Below, in pieces: positions 8,492 to 17,206 of a stretch of DNA of 64,000 bases. Origin of the DNA: Robiginitomaculum sp. (GTDB lineage: Bacteria > Pseudomonadota > Alphaproteobacteria > Caulobacterales > Maricaulaceae); assembly GCA_015485155.1 (NCBI GenBank), contig WFUF01000002.1, positions 133,735-197,734 on the forward strand, read 5' to 3'. How positions within the stretch are numbered: the first letter of the stretch is position 1; every line of letters starts with the position of its first letter. A program made the translations under genes and the position numbers. The notes under the pieces are model-generated. The model made no database searches, was not told the DNA's origin, and was given only the letters and a program-made list of their open reading frames with translations.

Positions 8492-9451
8492 TTAAAAATT
8501 TTTCTTTAGGTTCATGCCCGCATACATTTGCGCAACTGCCTCGCCATAGCCGTTAAACATTTCAGTGTCACGGCGATTGAACAATGATGAAAAACTGCCG
8601 CCGCCAATTACCCGTTCAGTGGCCTGACTCCAGCGCGGATGATCAACTTTCGGATTTACATTGGAATAAAACCCGTATTCACGGGGTGCAGATTTTTTCC
8701 ATGAATTAGTTGGCTCATTAGCGGTGAATCTTATTTTTACGATGGATTTAATTGACTTAAACCCATATTTCCATGGCACAATCAGGCGTAAGGGTGCGCC
8801 ATTTTGATTTGGCAAATGTCGCCCATACATGCCCACTGCCATTAAAGTCAGATCGTGCATGGCCTCATCCATACGCAAACCCTCCACATATGGCCAGTCC
8901 AGTACCGGCCAGCGGGTTCCGCGCATTTGCTCCGGCTCAAATCTGGTCTCAAATTGCACATATCTGGCCTTTGAGTTTGGCTCAAATCGCGCCAGAATTT
9001 TGCGCAAGGGAACACCGATCCACGGAATGACCATCGACCATGCTTCTACACAGCGTAAACGGTAAATGCGCTCTTCTAGTTCATCAGGTCTTATTAGATC
9101 GTCTACTGAAAAAGTGCCTGTCTTGTCAGCTTCGCCTTCGACCGTGATCGCCCATGGCCTGGTAATCAGGGCATGGGCATATTTGGCCGGATCACTTTTG
9201 TCAGTGCCAAATTCATAAAAGTTATTGTAGCTGGTAGCCAGTTTTTCCGGAGTCGCAGGATCAGAGATTGACCATTTCGATGTTTTGGCCACAAGTGGCA
9301 AATCCGGTGCCGGTGGTTTTGCAATTGCGCCGGAGGCGACCAGACCGCAACTCAAACCAAGGCTGCCAATTATCTGTCTGCGGTCAAGGTAGAGCTTTTC
9401 AGGCGTGCACTGATTTTCAGATAACTCCCATGGTTTTGAAACCCTGATCAT
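8492..9451 (-). CDS. msrP: Protein-methionine-sulfoxide reductase catalytic subunit MsrP
   Basis: The 319-residue protein is a sulfite-oxidase-family molybdoenzyme that repairs oxidised methionine in periplasmic proteins. A twin-arginine signal (DRRQIIGSLG, residues about 23-32) is present. The molybdenum-ligand cysteine lies in RLRCVEAWSM at about residue 134. I chose the ATG at 9451 with GAGG upstream; an upstream in-frame ATG at 9541 would add 30 residues before the Tat signal. The msrP-msrQ pair interrupts the flagellar genes. Confidence 0.93.
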   Translation of the reverse strand: MIRVSKPWELSENQCTPEKLYLDRRQIIGSLGLSCGLVASGAIAKPPAPDLPLVAKTSKWSISDPATPEKLATSYNNFYEFGTDKSDPAKYAHALITRPWAITVEGEADKTGTFSVDDLIRPDELEERIYRLRCVEAWSMVIPWIGVPLRKILARFEPNSKARYVQFETRFEPEQMRGTRWPVLDWPYVEGLRMDEAMHDLTLMAVGMYGRHLPNQNGAPLRLIVPWKYGFKSIKSIVKIRFTANEPTNSWKKSAPREYGFYSNVNPKVDHPRWSQATERVIGGGSFSSLFNRRDTEMFNGYGEAVAQMYAGMNLKKNF

Positions 9452-9649
9452 TTTTCCTGCCTCGTTATGGATATTCCTGATATATACAGGATATTCTAAA
9501 AGTTCGGGGCAATGCCAGCAAAAGATAGCCAGCTCACGCAATGTTTAATTTGCGTGTGATTTGCGTTATCGGCGGATGGCGGGCTTGCTCGATAACGGTT
9601 ATTTCGTTCATACTCTCTTGCAATCAAGATTATGATAATGGGGATTTTG

Positions 9650-10225
9650 ATGGGGAATTATGTAGAAAGAATGTTTCTGGCGGGTTTTGTCGCCCCGGTT
9701 TTTGTCCTGATATCATGCTCAAGCATATCTGAGTCAGAGTGTATGGCCGGTAATTGGGCGGATATTGGATATCGGGACGGACTTAACGGCAAGCAACGCA
9801 CAAAAATAACTGATTATGTGAAGGAATGTGCCGAATATGGTGCCAGTGTTGATCGTCAAACCTATATTGAAAGCTATGAAGTGGGACTGAGCTATTATTG
9901 CACCTATGAGCAAGGATTTGAACGCGGGAAAAAAGGTTATGGTTATAATGCTGTTTGTACCGGCCCGCTGGCAGCAGATTTTCGCGCGGGCTATGATGAG
10001 GGCTATATCGAGTATGAGTTGCGGCGCACCTACTCAAAATATCAGGCAGATATTGAACAGACCGAAGCCGAATTGCAGGATGTCAAGGATCGCATAGCTG
10101 ACCCTGAGGTTGATGAGGATGAAAAAAAGCGATTGCAGAAGAAAAGGAAGCGCCTGTCCCGTAAACTGAAGAATTTGATCTGGGAGTTTCGCGATTTCAG
10201 GCAAAAACATGATCTGTTTTATTGA
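9650..10225 (+). CDS. DUF2799-type lipoprotein
   Basis: This 191-residue protein begins with a hydrophobic signal and a likely lipobox (VLISC, Cys near residue 23). It contains the DUF2799 pattern of WADIGYRDGLNG followed by a TYEQGFERGKKG-type stretch, with several cysteines that could form disulfides in the periplasm. The C-terminal third is a strongly charged coiled coil. I favour the ATG at 9650 over 9632 because of the GGGGA just upstream of it. Function is unknown; it is probably a stand-alone gene upstream of the ECF sigma factor. Confidence 0.75.
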   Translation: MGNYVERMFLAGFVAPVFVLISCSSISESECMAGNWADIGYRDGLNGKQRTKITDYVKECAEYGASVDRQTYIESYEVGLSYYCTYEQGFERGKKGYGYNAVCTGPLAADFRAGYDEGYIEYELRRTYSKYQADIEQTEAELQDVKDRIADPEVDEDEKKRLQKKRKRLSRKLKNLIWEFRDFRQKHDLFY

Positions 10226-10314
10226 TCTGGTATAATTTTTCCAAAACCTGTGAACCATTTGCCATGTTCGTGCGACTTTAGAACACAAGAGTACGCAAAA
10301 GGCACGGCACAACA

Positions 10315-10875
10315 ATGAAACGCACCCCAAAAACCATTGCAAGTGAACTGTTGGTTTTGCAGGTGCAATCAGGTGACAGGGCAGCATTTGACGAACTGTT
10401 CCGGCTCTGGATGCCGGTGATTTATGGGCGATGCTTGCGGCAATTGCGTGAACCGGAAGATGCCAGGGATGCAAGCCAGAAAGTCTGGTTAAAGATATTC
10501 CAGGGCATTCACCGCCTGAAGGATCCGGCCTGCTTTTTGGCCTGGAGCTTACGCATAGCCCATTTGACCTGCACTGATACCATACGAAAGCAAATCCGCC
10601 GGGGTGCTGTGAGACAGGAAATGTCCGGGCAAGATGCTGATGATTGTGAACTATCTTCCCGATCTTACGAGGAAGAGGCAATTGATCTTAAGGTCAGCAT
10701 TATGAACCTGCCCACATCGCAACAGCAGATTCTGGATCTGTATTATGTGGTCGGGTTTTCCGTTGCCGAGATTGCACAAATTCTGGGGCTGGCCACGGGG
10801 ACGGTAAAATCACGCCTGCATACAGCCAGACAAGCACTTAAACTCAAACTTAAAACAGGAGAAAATCATGAGTAA
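10315..10875 (+). CDS. ECF-type RNA polymerase sigma factor
   Basis: The 186-residue protein has sigma region 2 (DRAAFDELFRLWMPVIYGRC and DARDASQKVWLKIF) and sigma region 4 with a helix-turn-helix (FSVAEIAQILGLATGTVKSRL) near residues 140-165. It lacks regions 1 and 3, as expected for extracytoplasmic-function sigma factors. Its 3' end overlaps the next gene by 8 bp (ATG inside the stop region). That gene encodes a DUF6768 membrane protein, a likely anti-sigma or regulator partner. The signal it responds to cannot be read from the sequence. Confidence 0.9.
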   Translation: MKRTPKTIASELLVLQVQSGDRAAFDELFRLWMPVIYGRCLRQLREPEDARDASQKVWLKIFQGIHRLKDPACFLAWSLRIAHLTCTDTIRKQIRRGAVRQEMSGQDADDCELSSRSYEEEAIDLKVSIMNLPTSQQQILDLYYVVGFSVAEIAQILGLATGTVKSRLHTARQALKLKLKTGENHE

Positions 10876-11269
10876 ACTGGATCAAGCGATCCGTGAAGCC
10901 TTATCGCAGGATGAGGCCGAGCAACTAGAATCTCTGGGAGCACCGCAAGGAATGTGGAACCGGCTATGGGGGGTTTTTTGCTCAAATATAGGTCCGTGGG
11001 CATGGTATGGTATGGTTTTGCAATTGACTGCCTTTGTTATTGCCATCTGGGCCGGGTGGAATTTCTATTTTGCCGAAACTGGCCGAACCATGGCGCTTTG
11101 GGGGGCTTTGAGCGGCTTGATGATATTTTTGCAAACCTTCTTAAAATTCTGGTTCTTAGTGCAAATGGACAAGATGGAAATCCTGCGCGAGATTAAACGC
11201 CTTGAGCTACAGGTGGCATTGCTAGCAAGAAAACAAGAATCCTCAAGTAGCGAAGCGATAGGATATTAA
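10868..11269 (+). CDS. DUF6768 membrane protein, probable regulator of the upstream ECF sigma factor
   Basis: The 133-residue protein has a cytoplasmic N-terminus, two transmembrane segments (about residues 42-62 and 72-92) and a C-terminal coiled coil (EILREIKRLELQVALLARK). It overlaps the sigma gene by 8 bp, the arrangement typical of sigma/anti-sigma pairs. The last nine residues, SSSSEAIGY, are encoded by a dispersed palindromic repeat at 11239-11264 that has run into the 3' end of the gene. The family name is confident; the anti-sigma role is inferred. Confidence 0.75.
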   Translation: MSKLDQAIREALSQDEAEQLESLGAPQGMWNRLWGVFCSNIGPWAWYGMVLQLTAFVIAIWAGWNFYFAETGRTMALWGALSGLMIFLQTFLKFWFLVQMDKMEILREIKRLELQVALLARKQESSSSEAIGY

Positions 11270-11340
11270 AAGACTCCCTCAAGTAGCCGCTAGGCGATAG
11301 GACACAAGAGAGCTTCCCACTTTTGCTAAAAATGCTTTAG
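11239..11340 (+). repeat. Dispersed palindromic repeat, copy 2 (two hairpin units plus B block)
   Basis: The first hairpin unit (11239-11264) has arms ATCCT and AGGAT, a compensated change from the GTCCT/AGGAC arms of copy 1. The second unit (11275-11303) has the longer core with CGCTAGGCG but poorly paired outer arms. The B block (11311-11340) has the core CTTCCCACTTTTGCTAAAA and overlaps the stop codon of the DksA-like gene. The element lies between two convergent genes and contributes coding sequence to both ends. Confidence 0.85.
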
Positions 11341-11765
11341 CGACGAATTCGTTCTTCTCGTTCGTGGCGTTCCTGCGCATCCAGTGACAGGGTGGCAATT
11401 GGGCGGGCTTCAAGGCGGGCCAGAGAAATTGGCTCGCCGGTTTCCTCGCAATATCCAAAAGTATCGTCTTCAATGCGGCGCAGGGCACTATCAATTTTAG
11501 CCACCAGTTTGCGCTGGCGGTCACTTGCGCGCAACTCCAGTGAGCGATCAGTTTCTGAACTGGCACGATCAGCCACATCCGCATGGGCAAGACTATCGGT
11601 TTGCATGTTAGTTATGGTTTGCCTGGATTCATTTAGCAATTCATCCTTCCAGGCTTGTAATAATTGGGCAAAATACAGCTTTTGCCGCTCGCACATGAAT
11701 TCTTCGGATTCTGAAGGTTTGTACCCTTCTGGCAATTTGGTGGCGGAGGGTTTTACAGAAGGCAT
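11337..11765 (-). CDS. DksA/TraR-family protein with degenerate zinc finger
   Basis: The 142-residue protein has the DksA/TraR layout. An N-terminal coiled coil (residues about 25-95, with LQAWKDELLNESRQTI) is followed by the finger start GYCEETGEPISLARLEARP. Only the first cysteine of the usual four-cysteine finger is present; the second pair is replaced by LSLDAQE. Such cysteine-poor forms occur naturally and can be zinc-independent. DksA-like proteins bind RNA polymerase through the secondary channel. It lies among flagellar genes upstream of fliX on the same strand. Confidence 0.85.
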   Translation of the reverse strand: MPSVKPSATKLPEGYKPSESEEFMCERQKLYFAQLLQAWKDELLNESRQTITNMQTDSLAHADVADRASSETDRSLELRASDRQRKLVAKIDSALRRIEDDTFGYCEETGEPISLARLEARPIATLSLDAQERHEREERIRR

Positions 11766-11886
11766 GGAATGATTCCCGACTTAAGTGAAATTGCGTCCTT
11801 AGGTTTCGGGCGGAGTATAGCGCTGCAATAGATCAGGTCAATTCACCAGCGGTCTAAAAAAATCACAATAAAACAATAGTTTATGA

Positions 11887-12300
11887 TTATTTATCCATTA
11901 TCTGCATTTTTGCAAGTTCCACATGGGCTCTTATCTCGACCTGCTGCAAAATAGCTTCCAGCGCTGGATCCCCGGTATCCTGACGCTGTTCACCCAGGGC
12001 TCGCAGCAGTCGTTTTAGAGTTTGTTTTTCAATGCCGCCTTCCAGCAAGCCCAATTTAATAGTATCCAAAATATTCAACAATGAACCGGCTCGTTTGGTT
12101 GCCTGCTGACTTGCGGTTTCCACTTCTTCTGCCTGCAGGGCAATCAGGGCGTCTACGGAGGCAATTGGTGACGAAGTCATTACTTTGGTAACTGCCTGTT
12201 CGGAATTTGGCGTAACAGCAGAGAAGCTGGTTGATGCAGCATTGGTTTTAGCCTTGGGCTTGCGCGCACTTACACCGGGATTTGTTGGGTTGACTTTCAT
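11887..12300 (-). CDS. fliX: Flagellar assembly regulator FliX
   Basis: This 137-residue protein resembles Caulobacter FliX, which links early basal-body assembly to activation of the sigma-54 activator FlbD. The N-terminus is low complexity (Asn/Thr/Lys-rich), and the conserved helical region runs from about residue 50 to 135 (GSLLNILDTIKLGLLEGG). It is divergent from flgI, as in Caulobacter, with a full CtrA box and a sigma-54 promoter in the shared intergenic region. Confidence 0.9.
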   Translation of the reverse strand: MKVNPTNPGVSARKPKAKTNAASTSFSAVTPNSEQAVTKVMTSSPIASVDALIALQAEEVETASQQATKRAGSLLNILDTIKLGLLEGGIEKQTLKRLLRALGEQRQDTGDPALEAILQQVEIRAHVELAKMQIMDK

Positions 12301-12352
12301 AACAGCCTTTCACCATCAAACAGAAACTATGGCCTATTAGCTATTGTTTGGA

Positions 12353-12368
12353 TTAACACCGGATTAAC
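12353..12368. promoter_or_regulatory. Full CtrA box between fliX and flgI
   Basis: TTAA, seven bases, then TTAAC matches the full CtrA consensus exactly. It lies 53 bp before the fliX start (minus strand) and about 170 bp before flgI. In Caulobacter fliX is a CtrA-controlled class II gene. This supports a CtrA-CckA cell-cycle circuit in the organism; cckA itself is at 58.9 kb. Confidence 0.75.
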
Positions 12369-12488
12369 CAGTTCATAAACTGGTAGAATCTGCCGGGTTG
12401 TCTTTACCGGGTGCTGGTATCCAAAAGGCATGAAAAAGCTAAGTAGCAGAAAAACAACAAGTAAAAATCACTTTTCTGTCCATATTTT

Positions 12489-12504
12489 TGGCACAGTATT
12501 GGCA
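12489..12504 (+). promoter_or_regulatory. Sigma-54 promoter of flgI
   Basis: TGGCAC and a downstream TTGGCA give GG (12490-12491), ten bases and GC (12502-12503), an exact -24/-12 spacing. The element ends 33 bp before the flgI ATG. It fits the class III flagellar promoter pattern and repeats the pattern seen before flgF. Confidence 0.78.
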
Positions 12505-12536
12505 AGGAATAACCGGATTTACAGGAGTGCCAGTCT

Positions 12537-13646
12537 ATGATGTTTCGAGTTTGCCTGCTCAGCTTTTTTGCAATGCTGGTTTTTGCACCCTCTGCGAGCA
12601 GCACTTCGCGGATAAAGGATATTGTGGATATTGAAGGGGTCCGTGAAAATGCCCTGATCGGCTATGGCTTGGTGGTTGGTCTGAACGGTACCGGAGATAC
12701 CTTGCGCAACATTGCCAATACCAAGCAAAGTCTTGAAAGCATGCTGGAGCGTCTGGGGATTAATACGCGCGGAGCAAATTTGCGAACCAAGAATGTAGCT
12801 GCGGTTATCGTAACTGCGAATTTACCGGCGTTTGCAGTGCAAGGAACAAGGCTGGATGTGACCGTTTCAGCAATGGGAGATGCCAAGAGCCTGCTCGGCG
12901 GGCAATTGCTGGTAACTTCCTTGATGGGGGCTAATGGTGAGGTTTATGCAGTGGCTCAGGGCCCGGTGGCTGTGGGCGGATTTTCTGCCGGAGGTGATGC
13001 AGCATCAGTAAGTCAGGGGGTGCCAACGGTCGGGCGTATTTCTTCTGGTGGAATTGTCGAGCGTGAAATCAAGTTTGCACTTAATAATCAAAGCTCGTTG
13101 CGTCTGGCACTGCGCAACCCGGATTTCACCACTGCCACGAGAATGGCAGGGGCCATAAACACCTTTTTAGGCTTGCCGGTAGCTCATGCAATAAACCCGA
13201 CTTCGGTGCAATTAACCCGTCCTCCTAATTGGCGCGGCGATATGGTCAGCCTGTTAAGCGAGATTGAGCAATTGCGGGTTTCACCGGATCTGCCGGCCAA
13301 AGTGGTCATTGATGAAGTAACCGGAATTATTGTCATGGGGGAGAATGTCCGGGTGTCCACTGTTGCCATTGCCCAGGGAAATCTGACTATTACAGTTGAG
13401 GAAACCCCACAGGTCTCGCAGCCAGGCGCATTTTCTGAAGGTGGGGAAACCGTGGTGGTTCCGCGAACCAATGTGGCAGTTTCAGAAGAAAAGGGTACCG
13501 GTCTGGTAGTGGTGAGGCAGGGGGTTGCCCTGCGTGATCTGGTATCGGGGCTAAATGCACTTGGCGTTACACCTCGTGATATGATTTCAATCTTGCAATC
13601 CATCAAGGCTGCCGGGGCCCTGCAGGCAGAAATCGAGGTTATGTAA
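12537..13646 (+). CDS. flgI: Flagellar P-ring protein FlgI
   Basis: The 369-residue protein has a signal peptide (residues about 1-20) and the full FlgI fold, starting at SRIKDIVDIEGVRENALIGY and carrying LVVGLNGTGDTL. The C-terminal pattern VVVRQGVALRDLVSGLNALG is conserved in the family. FlgI forms the periplasmic P ring around the distal rod. Its TAA overlaps the ATG of the rod-binding gene (TAATG). A sigma-54 promoter precedes it. Confidence 0.97.
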   Translation: MMFRVCLLSFFAMLVFAPSASSTSRIKDIVDIEGVRENALIGYGLVVGLNGTGDTLRNIANTKQSLESMLERLGINTRGANLRTKNVAAVIVTANLPAFAVQGTRLDVTVSAMGDAKSLLGGQLLVTSLMGANGEVYAVAQGPVAVGGFSAGGDAASVSQGVPTVGRISSGGIVEREIKFALNNQSSLRLALRNPDFTTATRMAGAINTFLGLPVAHAINPTSVQLTRPPNWRGDMVSLLSEIEQLRVSPDLPAKVVIDEVTGIIVMGENVRVSTVAIAQGNLTITVEETPQVSQPGAFSEGGETVVVPRTNVAVSEEKGTGLVVVRQGVALRDLVSGLNALGVTPRDMISILQSIKAAGALQAEIEVM

Positions 13647-13987
13647 TGACTGATCCAATGCTTTTTAGTGCAGATTTTGCGCAACAATTATCTGCGGACA
13701 AGGCTACGCCTCGCATTTCCGGTGTACGCACTGAAGCCGAAGCAGAACGTGTTGCACAGGAGTTTGAAAGTTTTCTGCTGTCACAAATGGTGTCTTCGAT
13801 GTTTTCAGGCATAGAAGGCGGTGGCGGCATGTTTGGTGGCGGCCCCGGTGAAAAGGCATTTTCTGGCATGTTGCACGAGGAATACGCCAAAGTCTTTGCC
13901 TCTCAAGGCGGTATTGGGCTTGCTGACGATCTGAAGCTTGAGATATTGCGCATGCAGGGCATTGAGTCATCCAGGGAAACAAAATAA
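13646..13987 (+). CDS. flgJ: Rod-binding protein (FlgJ N-terminal type)
   Basis: This 113-residue protein matches the N-terminal rod-capping domain of FlgJ (AQEFESFLLSQMVSSMF near residues 36-52, and EKAFSGMLHEEYAKVFASQGGIGLADDL split across 72-98). It lacks the C-terminal muramidase domain of enterobacterial FlgJ, as in Caulobacter and other alphaproteobacteria, where a separate enzyme opens the peptidoglycan. Both ends overlap neighbours by 1 bp in TAATG junctions. Confidence 0.88.
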   Translation: MTDPMLFSADFAQQLSADKATPRISGVRTEAEAERVAQEFESFLLSQMVSSMFSGIEGGGGMFGGGPGEKAFSGMLHEEYAKVFASQGGIGLADDLKLEILRMQGIESSRETK

Positions 13988-14433
13988 TGGCACTGGCAGC
14001 AGAAAACCCAAATGACAGGGCAGAACAGCTTTTGGTTTTGTCACAAAAGCTGACAGCTCTGCTTGAGCGTGAAACCAGCTTGTTTGTGGCCAGAACTCCG
14101 CAAAAAGCTGCAAGTTTTGCTGAAGAAAAAGCCCGGCTTGCACAGGTCTATCGCAAGGAAACCATGAGAATTGCCAAAAACCCGGATCTGATTGCAACGG
14201 CCAATGCCAAAATCAAATCAGAACTACGCGCAGCCACTGTAAGTTTTAACAAGGCTTTGGAAGAAAACTATAAGGCAAATGCGACAATCAGGACGATTAC
14301 CGAGGGCATGGTTAAATCCGTGGCAAAAGAGGTTGCCGGGAACCGGGTTGCCAAGTCTGGATATGGCGCAGATGGCGGCAATGCAAGCCCGGCAGGGGCG
14401 ATGTCCGCTATTACCTTAAATCAAGTTGTATAG
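13987..14433 (+). CDS. Flagellar protein of the FlbY/FlgN-like type
   Basis: The 148-residue protein is mostly helical, with ERAEQ- and LTALLERETSLF-type segments near the N-terminus that resemble FlgN-like export chaperones. Its place directly after flgI and flgJ corresponds to flbY in Caulobacter. It overlaps flgJ by 1 bp (TAATG), so it belongs to the flgI operon. I base the name mostly on position, and the chaperone role is inferred. Confidence 0.65.
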   Translation: MALAAENPNDRAEQLLVLSQKLTALLERETSLFVARTPQKAASFAEEKARLAQVYRKETMRIAKNPDLIATANAKIKSELRAATVSFNKALEENYKANATIRTITEGMVKSVAKEVAGNRVAKSGYGADGGNASPAGAMSAITLNQVV

Positions 14434-14518
14434 AGTTAATACTGTATCAGATTTAGCCCGGACCTTGATCTTTGGCGCATGCTTTGCAGGTCTATCTTTA
14501 AGGCTCTAATTCTTAAAA

Positions 14519-14562
14519 AATACCGGCATGCCTTGGTCTTATAGACATGCCGGTATTGTTTT
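14519..14562. terminator. Bidirectional terminator between the flgI operon and the chemoreceptor gene
   Basis: A perfect 12-bp stem (AATACCGGCATG at 14519-14530, CATGCCGGTATT at 14546-14557) encloses a 15-base loop. The minus strand continues with six T residues, which suits the convergent chemoreceptor gene; the plus strand continues with GTTTTG. Confidence 0.85.
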
Positions 14563-14573
14563 GGCTTGATTGA

Positions 14574-16661
14574 TTATGCGGCCTGAACGTCCGACAGGAA
14601 TTTGTCCACCTGTGTGCGCAGATGTTGTGACTGCTCGGACAGGCTTCCTACGGCGTGTTTGACCTGAGCAGAAACGCTTCCCACTTCGGTGGCAGATTCG
14701 CTTAAACCACTGATATTATGGTTGACCTCTGCGGTTCCTTCAGAAGCCTGTACAACGCTGGAGGCGATTTCCTGTGTTGCCTGTCTTTGTTCTTCAAGAG
14801 CATTGGTAACGGCTTCGGAATTGTCTGCCAACTCCTGAATGATTTTTTGAATTCCTTCAAGAGAATCGGCGGCTCCTGTGGTCGAGGCCTGCATTTGATT
14901 AATTTGTACCGAAATTTGCTCTGTTGCCTTGGCAGTTTGCGAGGCCAGACTTTTTACCTCGGTAGCCACAACCGCAAACCCGGCTCCGGCTTCGCCGGCT
15001 CTTGCCGCCTCGATAGTAGCATTTAGTGCCAGCAAATTAGTTTGCTCCGCAATATCATTGATCAGGGCTGTTACCTTGGAGATACCTGAGGCCACATCTT
15101 TTAATTCGTTCATCTGATCTGTGGTCTTTTTGGCTTCAATAACAGCATTGGCGGCTACTTCTGCTGAGGTCTCCACCTGATTTGATATGGAGTCAACGGT
15201 AACAGAAAGCTCCTCCGCAGCAGCGCTTACAGCCTGTACGTTCTGTGCGGACATATCCGATGCCGAAGCAACCGAGCTTGCCCGGGTGGCGGTGGATTCT
15301 GCCACTTCGCGCATGCTGTGGGAGCTGGAATCCAACTCGCCCATGGACAGCTCAATAGACTGAAGCAATTTGGTAATATCAGTATCAAAAGCCTCGACCA
15401 ACTCAGCAAGCTGTTCACCGCGCCTGATACGTTCCTGCGCTGCTTTTTGTTGCTCTTCGGTAAGCTTGTTGGTCTGAATCATGCTGTCTTTAAATACGGC
15501 TAGGGCGCGTGCCATATCGCCAATTTCATCAGCGGAAGCCTCACAGATATCGACTGTCAAATCGCCTTCGGCAAGTTTACGCATGGTGGCACTCATTCCG
15601 CTTAGTCGACGTGAAACATTTTTTACCACATAAAACCAGACAATGGCGCCGCTGGCGGCGATACTGGCAATTGCAGTTAAAATCAGCAGAATCTTACCGG
15701 TGGTAGCAGCAACGGCTGCACGCTTTCCGGCTGCAATGGCTGCTTGTTGGGTTTCTTCGGCAAATTGTGACACATTCTGATTGAGGAAAGTTGCAGCGTC
15801 TTGCAATTCAAACAATTTGTCCTCGATCATCGCCGCCTTGATGAGTTCGGTTTTGCGGCGAGCGAAAATAGAACCATCGCCTTGACCAATGGCCATTAAA
15901 GCTGCGCTTAGTTCGCGGATTCCATTTTGTAAATCCGATCCCATGATAGCAACATTCGATCTTAGCTCGCTGGCTGAGGAGGTGAAGGTTTCCTCAATTC
16001 GTTTAAGATCGTTCAATGACTCACTGGCTACAGTTTCAGCATAGGTAACCTTGATAACATTGATTGACATTAAAATCCGTAGCAGGGACTCAATATCATA
16101 GTCTTCAGCGGTTTCCAGTTGGTTCTCAAGCCGGGAAATCAGATTTATACGAAGCGCTCCGGCTATTTTTGTTGATTGTTGAATGGAGGTCCGTCTTTTC
16201 AACTGTTCTGTTACCAGCTTCTCAAGTTCTGTTACCAGCTTCGGATAGGTCTCAGCCTGTGTAGTCAGATTGGCAATAATCTCATTGTCAGTTACTTTTG
16301 ACTTTGCCACATGTTCGATCAGTTTAAGCAGTTCCGTATTCAACTCATTGGCACGTTTATGAGCAGCTTCTGCTTCTTCGATGCTCAAAGCCCGTTCCAG
16401 ATCGGTAACAGCATTTACAAAGGCATTACCCGTTACGGACAATTCAAGTGAGGTTTCAAGATTATCCAGATGGACCGAGCTGATTTCTTTTTGAACCGCA
16501 GAAGTGTTGGCATTACTCCATAGTCCGACACCAACAGCAAAGATTGTAAATGCGGCAATTGCACCAAACGCAAGAAGCAGACGGGTGCTGATTGTTTGTG
16601 GTAATTGAAAGCGTGTGATAGCGAACTCCCCCGAGTTTGGTTGAAAAAAGACTATACTCAA
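14574..16661 (-). CDS. Methyl-accepting chemotaxis protein
   Basis: This is a full-length chemoreceptor of up to 695 residues. A first transmembrane helix ([21 protein letters not shown] region) is followed by a long helical sensor region of about 280 residues, a second transmembrane helix ([18 protein letters not shown]) and a HAMP domain. The signalling domain carries the hairpin tip [19 protein letters not shown]. The ligand is unknown. The start is uncertain: the TTG at 16661 has a weak ribosome site, while a perfect GGGGGAG (16632-16626) sits six bases before an in-frame ATC at 16619. Confidence 0.92.
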   Translation of the reverse strand: MSIVFFQPNSGEFAITRFQLPQTISTRLLLAFGAIAAFTIFAVGVGLWSNANTSAVQKEISSVHLDNLETSLELSVTGNAFVNAVTDLERALSIEEAEAAHKRANELNTELLKLIEHVAKSKVTDNEIIANLTTQAETYPKLVTELEKLVTEQLKRRTSIQQSTKIAGALRINLISRLENQLETAEDYDIESLLRILMSINVIKVTYAETVASESLNDLKRIEETFTSSASELRSNVAIMGSDLQNGIRELSAALMAIGQGDGSIFARRKTELIKAAMIEDKLFELQDAATFLNQNVSQFAEETQQAAIAAGKRAAVAATTGKILLILTAIASIAASGAIVWFYVVKNVSRRLSGMSATMRKLAEGDLTVDICEASADEIGDMARALAVFKDSMIQTNKLTEEQQKAAQERIRRGEQLAELVEAFDTDITKLLQSIELSMGELDSSSHSMREVAESTATRASSVASASDMSAQNVQAVSAAAEELSVTVDSISNQVETSAEVAANAVIEAKKTTDQMNELKDVASGISKVTALINDIAEQTNLLALNATIEAARAGEAGAGFAVVATEVKSLASQTAKATEQISVQINQMQASTTGAADSLEGIQKIIQELADNSEAVTNALEEQRQATQEIASSVVQASEGTAEVNHNISGLSESATEVGSVSAQVKHAVGSLSEQSQHLRTQVDKFLSDVQAA

Positions 16662-16700
16662 ATCTCTAGTTCGCTAATTTTATCGAATTTGGTTAACAAA

Positions 16701-16726
16701 AGGCTCCCCCGCTGGCGGAGGAGCCT
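16701..16726 (-). terminator. Terminator downstream of the TonB-C gene
   Basis: An inverted repeat with arms AGGCTCC and GGAGCCT is followed on the minus strand by TTTGTT. It lies 25 bp after the end of the TonB-C gene and before the chemoreceptor start, so it separates the two minus-strand units. Confidence 0.7.
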
Positions 16727-16750
16727 GATTTTTTTGCAAAAATTGTGAAT

Positions 16751-17092
16751 TTACAATTTGAAAGAGATTTTCGCCTTTGCACCTTCAACCGTACTTGCAG
16801 GAGGTTCATACTTCCATTTGGAAACCGCCTTCATGGCAGCATCATCAAAAACACCCTCAGGGACGGCTTCGGCCACGGCGATATTGCTTACCTTGCCGTC
16901 GGTTTCCACGTTGTAGGTCACGATAACATGGCCTTCAATCTTGCGGCGTTCTGCACCTCGTGGATATACTGGAGCAGAGCGCTTTTTGGCTACAAGCTGG
17001 TCACTGCCGGCAAAAGCTGTTGGAGCTGCGATCATTGTGCTGGTGGCTATAGCCATGCCTGCGCACAGAGCGATTTTTCTAATAATATTCAT
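16751..17092 (-). CDS. Small TonB C-terminal-domain protein
   Basis: The 113-residue protein has a signal peptide or anchor (residues about 1-28) and then one TonB C-terminal domain (YPRGAERRKIEGHVIVTYNV, ending WKYEPPASTVEGAKAKISF). It lacks the long proline-rich spacer of classic TonB, so it is probably a periplasmic TonB-C protein rather than an energy transducer spanning the periplasm. It is encoded downstream of hfaD on the same strand, with 178 bp between. Any link to holdfast anchoring is positional only. Confidence 0.8.
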   Translation of the reverse strand: MNIIRKIALCAGMAIATSTMIAAPTAFAGSDQLVAKKRSAPVYPRGAERRKIEGHVIVTYNVETDGKVSNIAVAEAVPEGVFDDAAMKAVSKWKYEPPASTVEGAKAKISFKL

Positions 17093-17206
17093 TCTAAGAC
17101 ACCCGATTTGTTGTTATTGGCGCCTTTATTGGTCACCATTGGATGCACGTTAGCAGGCACTGGCTAAAGTGAATTAAAAGAAATTGATAAAATTTTAGCT
17201 AGTTCT

